64,000 nt of DNA from Polynucleobacter sp. MWH-Aus1W21. Its GTDB lineage: Bacteria; Pseudomonadota; Gammaproteobacteria; Burkholderiales; Burkholderiaceae. Below the pieces are notes generated by a model, which was given only the letters and a program-made list of their open reading frames with translations, ran no database searches and was not told the DNA's origin. A program made the position numbers and the translations under genes. Below are positions 16,938-26,286 of the stretch, in pieces (the stretch's first letter is position 1; each line of letters opens with the position of its first letter). Location: NCBI RefSeq assembly GCF_018687275.1, contig NZ_CP061287.1, positions 310,001 to 374,000 on the forward strand, written 5' to 3'.

Positions 16938-18037
16938 AATAACCCCTGGCCTTTGGCAATTTCTGAATATTCTTTGATTTGCAGTCTAGTAATGTCGATT
17001 GTGTTGGTCGATTTTAAATAGTAATCACGATACCATTCTGCAGTCATTCGAACGGTATCTGAAAACCCCATTACTGCATGCCAATTCAAATAGTGAAGGG
17101 CTTTGTCGCAGTTTAGTTTTAGTAGTGTAGATTCGTAAGGGCCATCAGCACTTTGTGAAATATCTTTCCAGTGAACTTGATCCCAATAAGTTGACATTTT
17201 TTCTACAAGCTCTTTGACGCTATGGTTTTGCTGAGCTGGCGGTCCGAAATTAAATGCTTCGCCATGCAGGGAGTTGTCTTTGGAGAGTGAAACGGCTAGA
17301 TTCAGATACCCACTGAGCGGTTCTAAGACATGTTGCCATGGTCTTGTTGAATTAGGGTTACGTAGCTCAACAACCTTATTTTTAGACCATGCTTTTACGC
17401 AATCAGGGATGATACGATCGTCAGCCCAGTCTCCACCACCTATTACATTACCGGCTCGAGCAGACACAATGCGTATGTTACTAATGTTGTTTGAGAAATA
17501 GGATTTGATGTGAGAGCGAATTGCTAGTTCTGCAGCACCTTTTGATGCGCTATAAGGATCTGCCCCGCCAAGCCTATCTGTTTCTTTATAGCCCCACACC
17601 CATTCAACATTATCGTAGCATTTATCACTAGTTATGATAATGGCATTTACAGGTTTTTTTAATTTTCGAAGAGCTTCCAGAACATGAAGTGTGCCCATGA
17701 CATTTGTTTGCCATGTTTCGATTGGGTTATCGTAAGATTTTCTAACAAGGGATTGTGCCGCTAGATGAAATACGTAGTCAGGTTGAGCGTCCAGAATTGC
17801 GCGCTCAAGTGCATCAGAATCGCGTATATCGATTCGAATATCCTTAATCAAACTACCTAAATGAGCTTCATTAAAGTGACTCGGATTGGATGGGGGGTCT
17901 AGAGCAATGCCGGTGACATTAGCACCCAATTCGATTAACCAGGATGCAAGCCATGAGCCTTTAAATCCAGTATGCCCAGTAATGACAACGTTAGTATTTT
18001 TAAATGTATTTAAGAAACCCTGATTTTTGATTGGCAT
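16925..18037 (-). CDS. rfbG: CDP-glucose 4,6-dehydratase
   Basis: A 370-residue extended SDR, close to the usual 355-360. The NAD-binding motif is GHTGFKGSWL near residue 21, followed by FHLAAQSLVRKSY, the conserved TSDKCYDN segment and YSASKGAAEL with the catalytic Tyr and Lys. It converts CDP-glucose to CDP-4-keto-6-deoxyglucose, the entry to CDP-dideoxy and 6-deoxy sugars. As no E1/E3-type 3-dehydrase gene is seen, a 6-deoxyhexose product is more likely than a 3,6-dideoxyhexose. Its promoter should be in 18038-18175, unless it is transcribed from upstream. Confidence 0.95.
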   Translation of the reverse strand: MPIKNQGFLNTFKNTNVVITGHTGFKGSWLASWLIELGANVTGIALDPPSNPSHFNEAHLGSLIKDIRIDIRDSDALERAILDAQPDYVFHLAAQSLVRKSYDNPIETWQTNVMGTLHVLEALRKLKKPVNAIIITSDKCYDNVEWVWGYKETDRLGGADPYSASKGAAELAIRSHIKSYFSNNISNIRIVSARAGNVIGGGDWADDRIIPDCVKAWSKNKVVELRNPNSTRPWQHVLEPLSGYLNLAVSLSKDNSLHGEAFNFGPPAQQNHSVKELVEKMSTYWDQVHWKDISQSADGPYESTLLKLNCDKALHYLNWHAVMGFSDTVRMTAEWYRDYYLKSTNTIDITRLQIKEYSEIAKGQGLLWAQ

Positions 18038-18175
18038 TGAATATTACTCTTAAGGGGTTTTAGCTTAGATTTAACGAAAACTCAGGTTGAATAAGTCTTT
18101 TATTTTAAACGACTTTAGCTGCCCACTGTATGGATCCGGGCCCATTTGAGTGGCCTTCATTAGTTAAAATAGCCA
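18038..18175. other. Intergenic gap upstream of the rfbG-led transcript
   Basis: A 138-bp non-coding gap inside a run of minus-strand genes that are otherwise spaced by a few bases or overlapping. It is AT-rich near rfbG and has a GGATCCGGGCCC stretch near 18133. I see no strong hairpin followed by T's. The gap could hold a promoter for the CDP-sugar block. Confidence 0.3.
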
Positions 18176-19954
18176 TTAAAAACCATCAAGAATGGTTTTA
18201 AGATCTTTCGCTGGATTGTGGCTTAAATTCGCATATTTTTTGCAGAACTCAATCCGCGCCCCTTGAACGGTCTCAGATTGCCACCAGCCCTCAATATCAT
18301 TCCAGACAGTATTAATAAATAAGGCTGCTGACTCGGGGGTATTGTGAATGATCTTAGCCTCCTTAAGAAGTTGATAGTAAGGAATTGCGCTTTCTCTTAG
18401 GTGGTCTAAATCATTTTGCCAAAAAGCTAGCATTGGAATATTTTGCGATAGTGTTTCAAGTATGCCCGTGGAATCGTAGCTAAAAATTACTAATCTAGTT
18501 GCGGCAATTTTTGTTGATAGTGGAATCACGCCGGTATCGATATTGAGGGTATTGTCAAAGTCATGCCAACGAGATTGTTCCGACCAGGATAGTCTGGAAA
18601 AATCATTATGTAGACGAATAGTTAATTGATCCTTGATTGAGGCATCAAGTTTTAATACAAATTGCTGTTGTTCTGTATAGTATTTTGTAAACTCTGCGCA
18701 TTCGTCCCATGTTGAAACCATCAGGCTTGAATGTAGCTCTAGAAGTAATAATCCTCCATTTGGATCATAGCTCTGTAGCTTTCTTCCATCAAGCTTCAAT
18801 ACGAATCCAGGTATATCCTTTTTCGTATTTTCACTCCAACCCCAAGTTATGAAATGATCCGCTGTTTCTTCTTCAACTGATGGGTTCATATATCTATGGG
18901 TGCCGTAATTATTTCCATGTTGGCCAGTAATATATGGAACGCCTTTATCGGCTTTACAACCAACCCATATTTTGAATAACTCATCCGTTGCAAAATGATT
19001 GCTAGTAAAAATAAATTGAGGACTATTTGGCCAAGGGAGGTGCTCGCTGGCTATCATCAAGTTATCAAAATCTTCAAGATAGCAGGTTGGTATTTGCTGA
19101 AATAGAAGTTTTGCAATGAATTGGGTGTATTTATCTTGAGCGGGGTCGATTAGAGATTGGGAAAGCTTATCTCTCAGTTCAAAATCTGGATCCGATTGCG
19201 ATTTGAATTCATATTTTCTTTCTGGTATTGAAGGTAATCTAAAAAGATTTAGCAGTTTTTTTTCTTCAGATCTTGGAAGGTAGCTACCGATGATGAATGG
19301 CGAGGATTGATCCTGAAGAAAACCTCTAAATTTTCTATGGCATCGCCATAGCAGTTTAAAAAGCTTCTTAGAAAGTGCTTCTTTGAAATGAATTGATGGA
19401 TGGTTCTGAACCTCAATAGAGGGCATTACATGGTTAATCTTAGTATTAGATCGAGATAGTTCATGAAAAATTAATTGATAAATAGATTCGTTCCAGTTCT
19501 GATCGCTGTAATTTCTGATAGCACTTTCGAATGTATCAGGCACGCATCTTTCGGAGTATTTTGAGTCCAAAAAGGTGATGCTGGTAATTGAATAATCCGC
19601 GAGGCATTTTTCTAATGTTCGAAATCGATTAAAGATTACTTTAGTGTGGTAATCAAACCAGTGGCCAATTAGTATTTTCCAAAACCGGTCTGTGTATTGC
19701 GCATCATTCAATTTATTTAATAGGCTACAAATTATTGGAAATAGACTACTTTTGATCTTTGTTATAGCAATTTGATCAGAGTCCTTTTCCGCCCTAGAAG
19801 TTCCGTAAGGTGTGGCAAGATGAGAATCTAAGTTTTGCCAAATTATTCTTCTATCGTATAGTCGGCACCACTCCCCAAGAAATAAATTTGGCCCGTCCGT
19901 ATTACAAGTGCCCTCTACAGCTGTAGTAACAAGGTGATAATTTATTGGAGGCAT
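18176..19954 (-). CDS. LIC12162-family surface-carbohydrate transferase
   Basis: A 592-residue soluble protein. The N-terminus, with HLVTTAVEGT, FLGEWCRLYDRRIIW and later RFWKILIGHWFDY, matches the pattern of the LIC12162 family of putative transferases that sit in nonulosonic-acid-type surface glycan loci. The second half (TGQHGNNYGTHR, FSYDSTGILETLSQNIPMLA) looks like a GT-B nucleotide-sugar-binding domain. It might transfer a sialic-acid-like sugar, which would link it to the PseB, cytidylyltransferase and NeuB-family genes elsewhere in the locus. It starts 7 bp downstream of the GT4 gene's stop. An eight-T run lies at 19256-19263. Confidence 0.75.
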   Translation of the reverse strand: MPPINYHLVTTAVEGTCNTDGPNLFLGEWCRLYDRRIIWQNLDSHLATPYGTSRAEKDSDQIAITKIKSSLFPIICSLLNKLNDAQYTDRFWKILIGHWFDYHTKVIFNRFRTLEKCLADYSITSITFLDSKYSERCVPDTFESAIRNYSDQNWNESIYQLIFHELSRSNTKINHVMPSIEVQNHPSIHFKEALSKKLFKLLWRCHRKFRGFLQDQSSPFIIGSYLPRSEEKKLLNLFRLPSIPERKYEFKSQSDPDFELRDKLSQSLIDPAQDKYTQFIAKLLFQQIPTCYLEDFDNLMIASEHLPWPNSPQFIFTSNHFATDELFKIWVGCKADKGVPYITGQHGNNYGTHRYMNPSVEEETADHFITWGWSENTKKDIPGFVLKLDGRKLQSYDPNGGLLLLELHSSLMVSTWDECAEFTKYYTEQQQFVLKLDASIKDQLTIRLHNDFSRLSWSEQSRWHDFDNTLNIDTGVIPLSTKIAATRLVIFSYDSTGILETLSQNIPMLAFWQNDLDHLRESAIPYYQLLKEAKIIHNTPESAALFINTVWNDIEGWWQSETVQGARIEFCKKYANLSHNPAKDLKTILDGF

Positions 19955-19961
19955 CGGAATC

Positions 19962-21182
19962 TCACTGAATTGCTAGATGGTATTTATTTGCCATCATTGC
20001 AGCGTTAAATCTTTCTTCAAAAGTTTTTCTTCCATTCTCACCGAGTCTATTGGCTGATATGGGGTCTTTCAATATCAGAGAGATGTATTCGGCAAATTGT
20101 TCAGCATCGTTTTTATCGCAAATAAAGCCGGCTCCAGATCCCCCCAAAACTTCGGGCATGCCACCAACATTAGTGGCGACGATTGGCGTTCGTAGTGCCA
20201 TTGCCTCAATGATCGTTAATCCAAAAGCTTCATATTCTTGAGATGGAACTACCATTACTGAGGCGTTGAGAATGAGTGATTTAGGATTGGCAACAAAGTC
20301 TCCCAAAAGTACATTTTTAGTTAATTGTAGGCTTGATATTTCCCTCTGTATTTCTCTTTTTTGCTCCTCACTCCCATGTCCAAATATTTTTAATTCAGTA
20401 TTTGGAATTGATTTAAGCAGTATTTGAAAAGACTTTAGAAGGAATTTATGCCCCTTATATTTATCTAACGTTGCAAGCATTAAGATGTAAGGGGGTTGAG
20501 TTTTTTTGTTGGCTGGAAGTCTTACCGCATCTTTCGCAATTGGGTCAGATATGCCATTATAAATATACAAAATATTGTTTACAGCGGAGAAAGAATTGCG
20601 CCTTTTTAGGCAGTCAACAGAGTTGTTAGATACGCAAATAAATAATTTTGTTGATTTGACAAGCAGGTTATCAATCAAATTTTCTATCGGAGCAACTAAT
20701 TTCTTTGGGGTAGAGGCAGAGCTATGTATATTAAAGAGGCATAAATGCTTTTTACCTGAAAGTTTCCAACTTATTGCGGCTGCCCTACATAAGAGACTTC
20801 CTGGATACCCCCCGTTTACAACCATCAGTCGATCAAATTGAGATTTTCGAAAAAATAATGCTAGAGAGAGTACGTACCATGGAAAGAGGATTGGGTATTC
20901 AAGCGCTCGATACATGGCGCCAAATATTTTTTTGACTGGCTTTAGTTGACCATTCCATAAAAAACAATACCCCCTCGACAAATCGCTAAGAAAGAGGCGG
21001 TTATATTTTTTTAAAATTAAATTGGCACCGGTTTTTTCAAGAATACTTTCAATGCCAGGATGATTTTTATTGCATAAGAGAGTTAATTCATCTTCGGGAA
21101 TTGGCCAGAAGTTGATTAAGTTAATTAGGAAGGTGTCGAGCCCGCCTTTATTAAAATTTTCTGTAAAAAAGCAAATGCGCAT
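19962..21182 (-). CDS. Glycosyltransferase family 4
   Basis: A 406-residue GT-B glycosyltransferase. It begins MRICFFTENFNKGGLDTFL, has the PYILMLATLDKYKGHKFLL acceptor/donor hinge region, and carries the retaining GT4 E-x7-E motif within EYEAFGLTIIEAMALRTPIV followed by ATNVGGMPEVL. It is the first gene of the minus-strand block and shares the 169-bp divergent gap with the polyprenyl-phosphate glycosyltransferase at 21352. Confidence 0.9.
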   Translation of the reverse strand: MRICFFTENFNKGGLDTFLINLINFWPIPEDELTLLCNKNHPGIESILEKTGANLILKKYNRLFLSDLSRGYCFLWNGQLKPVKKIFGAMYRALEYPILFPWYVLSLALFFRKSQFDRLMVVNGGYPGSLLCRAAAISWKLSGKKHLCLFNIHSSASTPKKLVAPIENLIDNLLVKSTKLFICVSNNSVDCLKRRNSFSAVNNILYIYNGISDPIAKDAVRLPANKKTQPPYILMLATLDKYKGHKFLLKSFQILLKSIPNTELKIFGHGSEEQKREIQREISSLQLTKNVLLGDFVANPKSLILNASVMVVPSQEYEAFGLTIIEAMALRTPIVATNVGGMPEVLGGSGAGFICDKNDAEQFAEYISLILKDPISANRLGENGRKTFEERFNAAMMANKYHLAIQ

Positions 21183-21351
21183 GAGTAGTTAATTTCGCCG
21201 TTTAAGAGTGAATTCTGCCAATCTTTTAAATTGCTTAAGTTTGAGTGGAATTAATATAAAAGCTTTCATTTTTAAATGCTGATTTTCATGCTATAAGAGA
21301 TAATAACCCTTATACATTTAAAGCCATTTTTTTTTCGAGCAAAAATATTTC
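21183..21351. promoter_or_regulatory. Divergent promoter region with a nine-T tract
   Basis: This 169-bp gap separates the minus-strand block from the plus-strand block, so it should contain promoters in both directions. It is AT-rich and carries a run of nine T at 21327-21335, about 17 bp before the GTG start at 21352. Tracts of this type in promoters can change length by slippage. I could not define -35/-10 elements with confidence. Confidence 0.4.
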
Positions 21352-22107
21352 GTGAATTTAATCAATTTAGCCATCCTTATTCCGACCTTCAACGAAGCTA
21401 AAAATGTTCAGTTATTACTTCGTGAAATTTCTACCATTGCAGGGTTGCATTGCCAAGTAAATTTTAATGTTTATGTTATCGACGACTCCTCCCCTGATGG
21501 TACGGCAGCTGTTGCACAAGCCTTATCTGAAGAATTGGCCTGCCCAAACTTTTCAACCTCGGTGATCAATCGGGTGAAAAAAGAGGGTTTAGGAAAAGCC
21601 TACATTGATGGGTTCAAGTCAATGTTGGGGCTAACTAACCCACCGGACTATATTTTGCAGATGGATGCTGATTTATCCCACAGCCCAAAATATATCCCTG
21701 AATTTTTAGCTGCTGCACGGCGAGGGGTTGATTTTGTGGTGGGCTCCCGCTACATTCCAGGGGGTTCTAGCCCTGACTGGAGCTGGTATCGCAAATTGCT
21801 TTCAAGAGGAGGTAATTTTTATGCCTGCTCTATATTGGGCCGCAGAATTCATGACTACACGGGCGGTTTCAATATGTATTCTATTGAGCTCATTCGAGCA
21901 ATGGATATTGAATCAATTGATTACTTTGGCTATGGCTTTTTAATTGATCTGAAGTTTCGGGCTGCGCGTTTAGCAAAAAAAATAATTGAGATTCCTATTC
22001 ACTTTACCGATCGAGAATTTGGCCAATCGAAAATGCCAGCAAATACGATTATTAAAAACTTTATATTAGTTCCAAAGATCCGCCTTAAGTCTTTGTTTAA
22101 GTTTTAA
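21352..22107 (+). CDS. Polyprenol monophosphate glycosyltransferase (DPM1-like GT2)
   Basis: A 251-residue GT2 of the dolichol-phosphate-mannose synthase type: LAILIPTFNEAKNV, VIDDSSPDGTAAVA, the metal-binding QMDADLSHSPKYIP, and GSRYIPGGSSPDWSWYRKLLSRGGN, the last three being typical of DPM1. Such enzymes move mannose or another hexose from GDP or UDP to a polyprenyl phosphate for use by GT-C enzymes outside the membrane. The next gene, 21 bp downstream, is a polytopic protein that could be that user. The start is GTG without a good ribosome site, chosen because it gives the family-typical N-terminus. Confidence 0.88.
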   Translation: MNLINLAILIPTFNEAKNVQLLLREISTIAGLHCQVNFNVYVIDDSSPDGTAAVAQALSEELACPNFSTSVINRVKKEGLGKAYIDGFKSMLGLTNPPDYILQMDADLSHSPKYIPEFLAAARRGVDFVVGSRYIPGGSSPDWSWYRKLLSRGGNFYACSILGRRIHDYTGGFNMYSIELIRAMDIESIDYFGYGFLIDLKFRAARLAKKIIEIPIHFTDREFGQSKMPANTIIKNFILVPKIRLKSLFKF

Positions 22108-22128
22108 TCTTTTTGGATTGCATTTAAC

Positions 22129-23808
22129 TTGAATCTATCTGCTTCACATTTTTTTAAGGCTGCTTTGATTGGGGCGGTGAGCTTTTGTATGCTCTCACTG
22201 GCTGTTTTGGTTGTTGGCCATCTTTTGCTTACTAGTTGGCGAGATATCTTCTTTTTTAATTCTGATTCACTCACCTTGCCATTGTTGTTGAAGTCAATTT
22301 TATCTGGCGAGACATTCGAGTGGCGCTTTTCTTCCCAATTATTTTTCTTTCCAGAAGCATTTCTCTACTTCGTGAGTGCTGGGCTAACACCTACAGTCGA
22401 GTGGGCCTTGATTCTGAATGCATTTATTAATTTCTTGCTAGTTTTTACCTTGTTGCTTTGGATCGGCGCTTTATCTGGCTTGGATTTTATTGGGCGCCTC
22501 GTCTTTACTGTTTGTGGGGCGGTTCTCATATCGATATATATTGTTTTAGAGCCAACGCCAGCAGTGAATCAGACTGCATTAGTTTCGTTATCACTCTTTA
22601 ATACCTATTACTTCGGTGTGATTCTTGCTAGCTATTTTGTGCTTGCAATTAATCTATGCTTTTTAAAAGATGATTCTGACTCCTCTGGTCGATCCTTATC
22701 CTCGCTATTGCTTGCATGTGCGGGCGTTTTAATACTCGCATTAACGTATGGCTCTAACCCACTTTTTTTGTTGCAATGCTCTTTGCCTCTTCTCATTTGC
22801 TTGCTTGGTATTTATTTCTTTAGAGGCATTTCTAAGCGTACTTTAGTTGAGTTGATCGGATTGCAGTTGATGGGTCTTTTTTTGGGTCAGTGTCTGCGCT
22901 GGTATTTCAGTGATTCGATTGGCAGATCTGTAGACCGATATGTTGATATCAAGGCAATTTTTCAATCTTCTAAACTTTTTTCTGAGAATATCAAGTTAAT
23001 TTGGTCTTCACCTGTTAGCAAAATCGAGTACTTGCTTATAGTTTTGGTAATTTGTGTTGCATGTTTCAGCATGGCCCACGCTTGGCGATCTTTTCTTATG
23101 CGTCGCAAGGGCGTATCTATTGAAAGTTGTACTTTCAATAGGCCTCTACTTTTGCTGGCAAGCTTTTCTTTGATCGCGCCTCTTTTTGCGGCTGTCGGTG
23201 TTCTAGCCTCTGGCAATTATTTAATGCGCTATTTTTTGCCACTGGCTTTTTTCCCGATTCTTGCTACAGCTTACTTAATTGGTATAGCTGTAAATTCTTT
23301 AGATCGTGGCACAAAACCTTTTTTAGTTGGATGCGTATGTTTTTTCCTGGGGGCGCCAGGAGCATTGGCCCTCATTGCTAATTCTGTTAGCCCTGGTTCT
23401 GGCTCATTTCTGTGGTGGACCCAGTCACACTCTTTTTCATTGCCCCAATCAATTGCTTGCGTAAATGAGCGCTTTAGGGGGGGATCCATTAATCTTGTTG
23501 CTAGCTTTTGGACATCCCGCCCTATTGATCTCTATACAAGCGCTCCTGTTCGCGTATTGCAGGTAGGCCCAGGTTTAAAGCCCTATTATTGGATGAATAA
23601 TCAGGCCCCATACAAAATGATTCAAGTCAGTGGCGTTATCGTTGATAAGCCTGAGGGAACTCAAAAATGGCCTGGGTACCTATATGAAGAGGATTTGCCT
23701 GCTCTTGGGCAAGTCTCCGATAGGGTTGACTGTGAGCGTGTATCGATTTATCTATTTAATAGAGATACCGAGGGATTCAAAAAAATTCAGCAAATGCTCC
23801 ATAACTAA
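22129..23808 (+). CDS. Polytopic membrane protein, candidate GT-C glycosyltransferase
   Basis: A 559-residue protein with about eleven hydrophobic helices and a soluble C-terminal domain from about residue 445. The first extracytoplasmic loop contains FFNSDSLTLPLLL and later FEWRFSSQLFFFPEAFLYF. The acidic residue in this loop and the paired FFPE are what GT-C enzymes that use polyprenyl-phosphate sugars typically show. The upstream DPM1-like gene supports that role. It starts at TTG. I do not recognise a named family. Confidence 0.55.
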   Translation: MNLSASHFFKAALIGAVSFCMLSLAVLVVGHLLLTSWRDIFFFNSDSLTLPLLLKSILSGETFEWRFSSQLFFFPEAFLYFVSAGLTPTVEWALILNAFINFLLVFTLLLWIGALSGLDFIGRLVFTVCGAVLISIYIVLEPTPAVNQTALVSLSLFNTYYFGVILASYFVLAINLCFLKDDSDSSGRSLSSLLLACAGVLILALTYGSNPLFLLQCSLPLLICLLGIYFFRGISKRTLVELIGLQLMGLFLGQCLRWYFSDSIGRSVDRYVDIKAIFQSSKLFSENIKLIWSSPVSKIEYLLIVLVICVACFSMAHAWRSFLMRRKGVSIESCTFNRPLLLLASFSLIAPLFAAVGVLASGNYLMRYFLPLAFFPILATAYLIGIAVNSLDRGTKPFLVGCVCFFLGAPGALALIANSVSPGSGSFLWWTQSHSFSLPQSIACVNERFRGGSINLVASFWTSRPIDLYTSAPVRVLQVGPGLKPYYWMNNQAPYKMIQVSGVIVDKPEGTQKWPGYLYEEDLPALGQVSDRVDCERVSIYLFNRDTEGFKKIQQMLHN

Positions 23809-23831
23809 CTAGAGTTTTGTAGTATTGGGGT

Positions 23832-24995
23832 ATGAAGAAAATTGCCTTTATTGCCGCCGCTCCCATAAGCCTAAAGGCATTCATGAGAAACCACATGCTC
23901 GAGCTATCAAAAGAGCATCGTGTGTATGCAATTGCAGCTTTCACTCCTGAGGAGGAGTCGGAGATGCTAACTTTGGGATTGCATCCTATTGCTATTTCTA
24001 TTCCACGTGAAATTAGTCCCTGGGCTGATCTCTCAGCATTAATCGCCTTATATAAATTATTTAGGAAAGAGCGTTTTGATGTGATTCAATCCGTTACGCC
24101 TAAGGCTGGATTGCTAGCAATGATGGCTGGGCGTATAGCGAATATCAAGCAAAGAATTCACTGGTTTACGGGTCAAGTTTGGGTTACTCGTCAGGGCGTT
24201 ATGAGATCTCTGTTGCGTGCTGCTGATCGTTTGATTGCCATGAACGCAACTTATTTGTTGGTAGACAGTCCATCTCAGAAACTATTTCTAGAGACCGAGC
24301 AGGTGCTTATCCCTGGGCAATCTACTGTTTTGGGTATTGGCTCTATCTGCGGCGTTGACCTGAATAGGTTTAAGCCAAATTCTATAGTGCGTGATCAAAT
24401 TCGCTCCCAGTTAAGCATTCCTGCCAATGAATTGGTGTTTGTTTTTTTGGGACGCTTAAATCGAGATAAAGGCATTCTTGATCTTGCTTCAGCCTTCTCA
24501 AGGTTGGCTGACGAATTCAGTAATGTCACCTTATTGATTGTCGGGCCTGATGAGGGCAATATATCCGGCGTGATTGATGGGATCTGTTCTGGTGTCATTA
24601 CTAAAGTACAAAAGGTTAGTTTTACTAATAGTCCAGAGGATTATCTTGCCTGCGCTGATATTTTGGTTTTGCCAAGTTATCGAGAGGGATTTGGAAGTAC
24701 CGTAATTGAGGCTGCTGCGTGTGGTCTTCCCGCCATTGCATCACGCATCTACGGTTTAACTGATGCTGTTGAGGAAAATGTTACGGGGCTAATGAGTAGT
24801 GCGCGCGATATAGATGGGCTCCACGCCAATATGAAAGCCTTGGTAATAAATCCTGACTTGCGAACTAAAATGGGCGATTCAGCATTAAAACGGGCGCATT
24901 CCAAATTCTCTATGGAGGCGATTACTCGTCACTATACTGATTTCATTAAAAAGAATGTTTTACAAGTAAGCATTAGTGAATTGTCAAAAAAATGA
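23832..24995 (+). CDS. Glycosyltransferase family 4
   Basis: A 387-residue GT-B enzyme resembling the PglA/WbpT-like transferases. It shows the N-terminal KKIAFIAAAPISLKAFMR, the acceptor region TPKAGLLAMMAG, the hinge FVFLGRLNRDKGILDLASAF and the GT4 donor motif SYREGFGSTVIEAAACGLP. It overlaps the PglC-like gene by 4 bp (ATGA), and therefore probably adds the second sugar onto the undecaprenyl-linked residue placed by PglC. Confidence 0.88.
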   Translation: MKKIAFIAAAPISLKAFMRNHMLELSKEHRVYAIAAFTPEEESEMLTLGLHPIAISIPREISPWADLSALIALYKLFRKERFDVIQSVTPKAGLLAMMAGRIANIKQRIHWFTGQVWVTRQGVMRSLLRAADRLIAMNATYLLVDSPSQKLFLETEQVLIPGQSTVLGIGSICGVDLNRFKPNSIVRDQIRSQLSIPANELVFVFLGRLNRDKGILDLASAFSRLADEFSNVTLLIVGPDEGNISGVIDGICSGVITKVQKVSFTNSPEDYLACADILVLPSYREGFGSTVIEAAACGLPAIASRIYGLTDAVEENVTGLMSSARDIDGLHANMKALVINPDLRTKMGDSALKRAHSKFSMEAITRHYTDFIKKNVLQVSISELSKK

Positions 24996-25636
24996 ATCAC
25001 TACATAAAACGCACTTTTGATCTGATTGTTTCTGGGTGCGGACTCTTTTTCCTTAGCCCCGTTTTTTTAGTGATAATGCTTCTTGTCCGCATCAACTTAG
25101 GTGCACCGATACTCTTTGTGCAAAAGCGTCCTGGCTTGCATGGCAAACCTTTTTTCATGTTGAAATTTCGTACCATGATTGAGGCAGCTCAGAATGACGG
25201 AGCGCCTCTCTCGGACGCTGAGCGATTAACTCGATTCGGAAAATTTTTGAGATCTACTAGTCTTGATGAATTGCCTGAATTATGGAATGTATTTATTGGT
25301 GAAATGAGTTTGGTTGGCCCTAGACCACTTCTGATGGAGTATCTGCCCCTGTACTCAGAAGAGCAATCTAAGCGACATGATGTATTGCCCGGGATTACCG
25401 GATGGGCTCAGGTGAATGGGCGTAATGCTATATCTTGGGATGAGAAATTTTCTTTAGACGTTTGGTATGTTAACAATGCAAATATGCTGTTAGATATCAA
25501 GATCCTATTACTTACGGTCAAGAAGGTGTTGATTAAAGAAGGCATCTCTGAAGTGGGGTCAGCAACGATGACCCCCTTTCAAGGCCAATCGTCTAGATCA
25601 TCAATTATTGGCGATAACAAATCTCACGATCGATAG
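24992..25636 (+). CDS. pglC: Initiating sugar-1-phosphate transferase, PglC-like
   Basis: A 214-residue monotopic phosphoglycosyltransferase. The N-terminal membrane hairpin is at about 10-35, then FVQKRPGLHGKPFFMLKFRTM, the catalytic LDELPELWNVFIGEMSLVGP, RPLLMEYLPLY and LPGITGWAQVNGRN. PglC moves a bacillosamine-1-phosphate from UDP to undecaprenyl phosphate and starts the repeat unit. The presence of pglD and pglE directly downstream and pglF at 32966 supports UDP-diNAcBac as donor. Confidence 0.9.
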   Translation: MNHYIKRTFDLIVSGCGLFFLSPVFLVIMLLVRINLGAPILFVQKRPGLHGKPFFMLKFRTMIEAAQNDGAPLSDAERLTRFGKFLRSTSLDELPELWNVFIGEMSLVGPRPLLMEYLPLYSEEQSKRHDVLPGITGWAQVNGRNAISWDEKFSLDVWYVNNANMLLDIKILLLTVKKVLIKEGISEVGSATMTPFQGQSSRSSIIGDNKSHDR

Positions 25637-25640
25637 GTTT

Positions 25641-26264
25641 ATGAAAAATATTTATATATATGGCGCTAGCGGTCATGGCAAAGTGGTTTTATATACCTTC
25701 GCAGCCAATAAGATTCCCCCTGCTGGATTTATTGATGATGAGGCAACGGGGGTATTTTGTGATTTGCCTGTTGTCTCTCCGGCTGATTTAATGCCCAAAG
25801 CAGATTCTCAAAGCAATCTCGACCAACATTTCCATATTGCAATTGGTAATAATCAGGTCCGCGAAATGAAGTTCAATCAATTGATTGCACTAGGTTTTGT
25901 GCCCGAGAATGCCATTCATCCATCAGCAGTTGTTTACCCTTCAGCTAGCTTGGGTTCTGGATGTTTGGTTGCCGCTACGGCAGTAGTTGGACCGTCTGCC
26001 ACTATAGGTAATGCATGCATTATTAATCACGGCGCTATAGTCGACCATGACTGCGTTATTGGCTCCTTTACTCACTGCGCCCCAAACGTCACTCTGGGTG
26101 GAGGGGTTCGAATTGGCAAGTCTTGCTTAATTGGTGCGGGGGCAGTTATTTTGCCGGGTATCACTATTGGCGATGGAGTGACAGTAGGGGCAGGGGCTGT
26201 AGTTACCAAGAACATTTCTGATAATCAAGTGCAGGTGGGTTCGCCTGCTAGAAACTTGGCTTAG
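25641..26264 (+). CDS. pglD: UDP-N-acetylbacillosamine N-acetyltransferase, PglD-like
   Basis: A 207-residue protein with an N-terminal nucleotide-binding domain (IYIYGASGHGKVVLYTF) and a left-handed beta-helix of hexapeptide repeats (ACIINHGAIVDHDCVIGSF, CLIGAGAVILPGITIGDG). The His in NHGAIVDHD is the catalytic base of PglD. I use the ATG at 25641, four bases after the pglC stop, because it gives the family N-terminus; an in-frame ATG at 25608 would overlap pglC. The product would be UDP-N,N'-diacetylbacillosamine. Confidence 0.9.
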   Translation: MKNIYIYGASGHGKVVLYTFAANKIPPAGFIDDEATGVFCDLPVVSPADLMPKADSQSNLDQHFHIAIGNNQVREMKFNQLIALGFVPENAIHPSAVVYPSASLGSGCLVAATAVVGPSATIGNACIINHGAIVDHDCVIGSFTHCAPNVTLGGGVRIGKSCLIGAGAVILPGITIGDGVTVGAGAVVTKNISDNQVQVGSPARNLA

Positions 26265-26286
26265 CGCGCATTTATACTCAAGCAAT

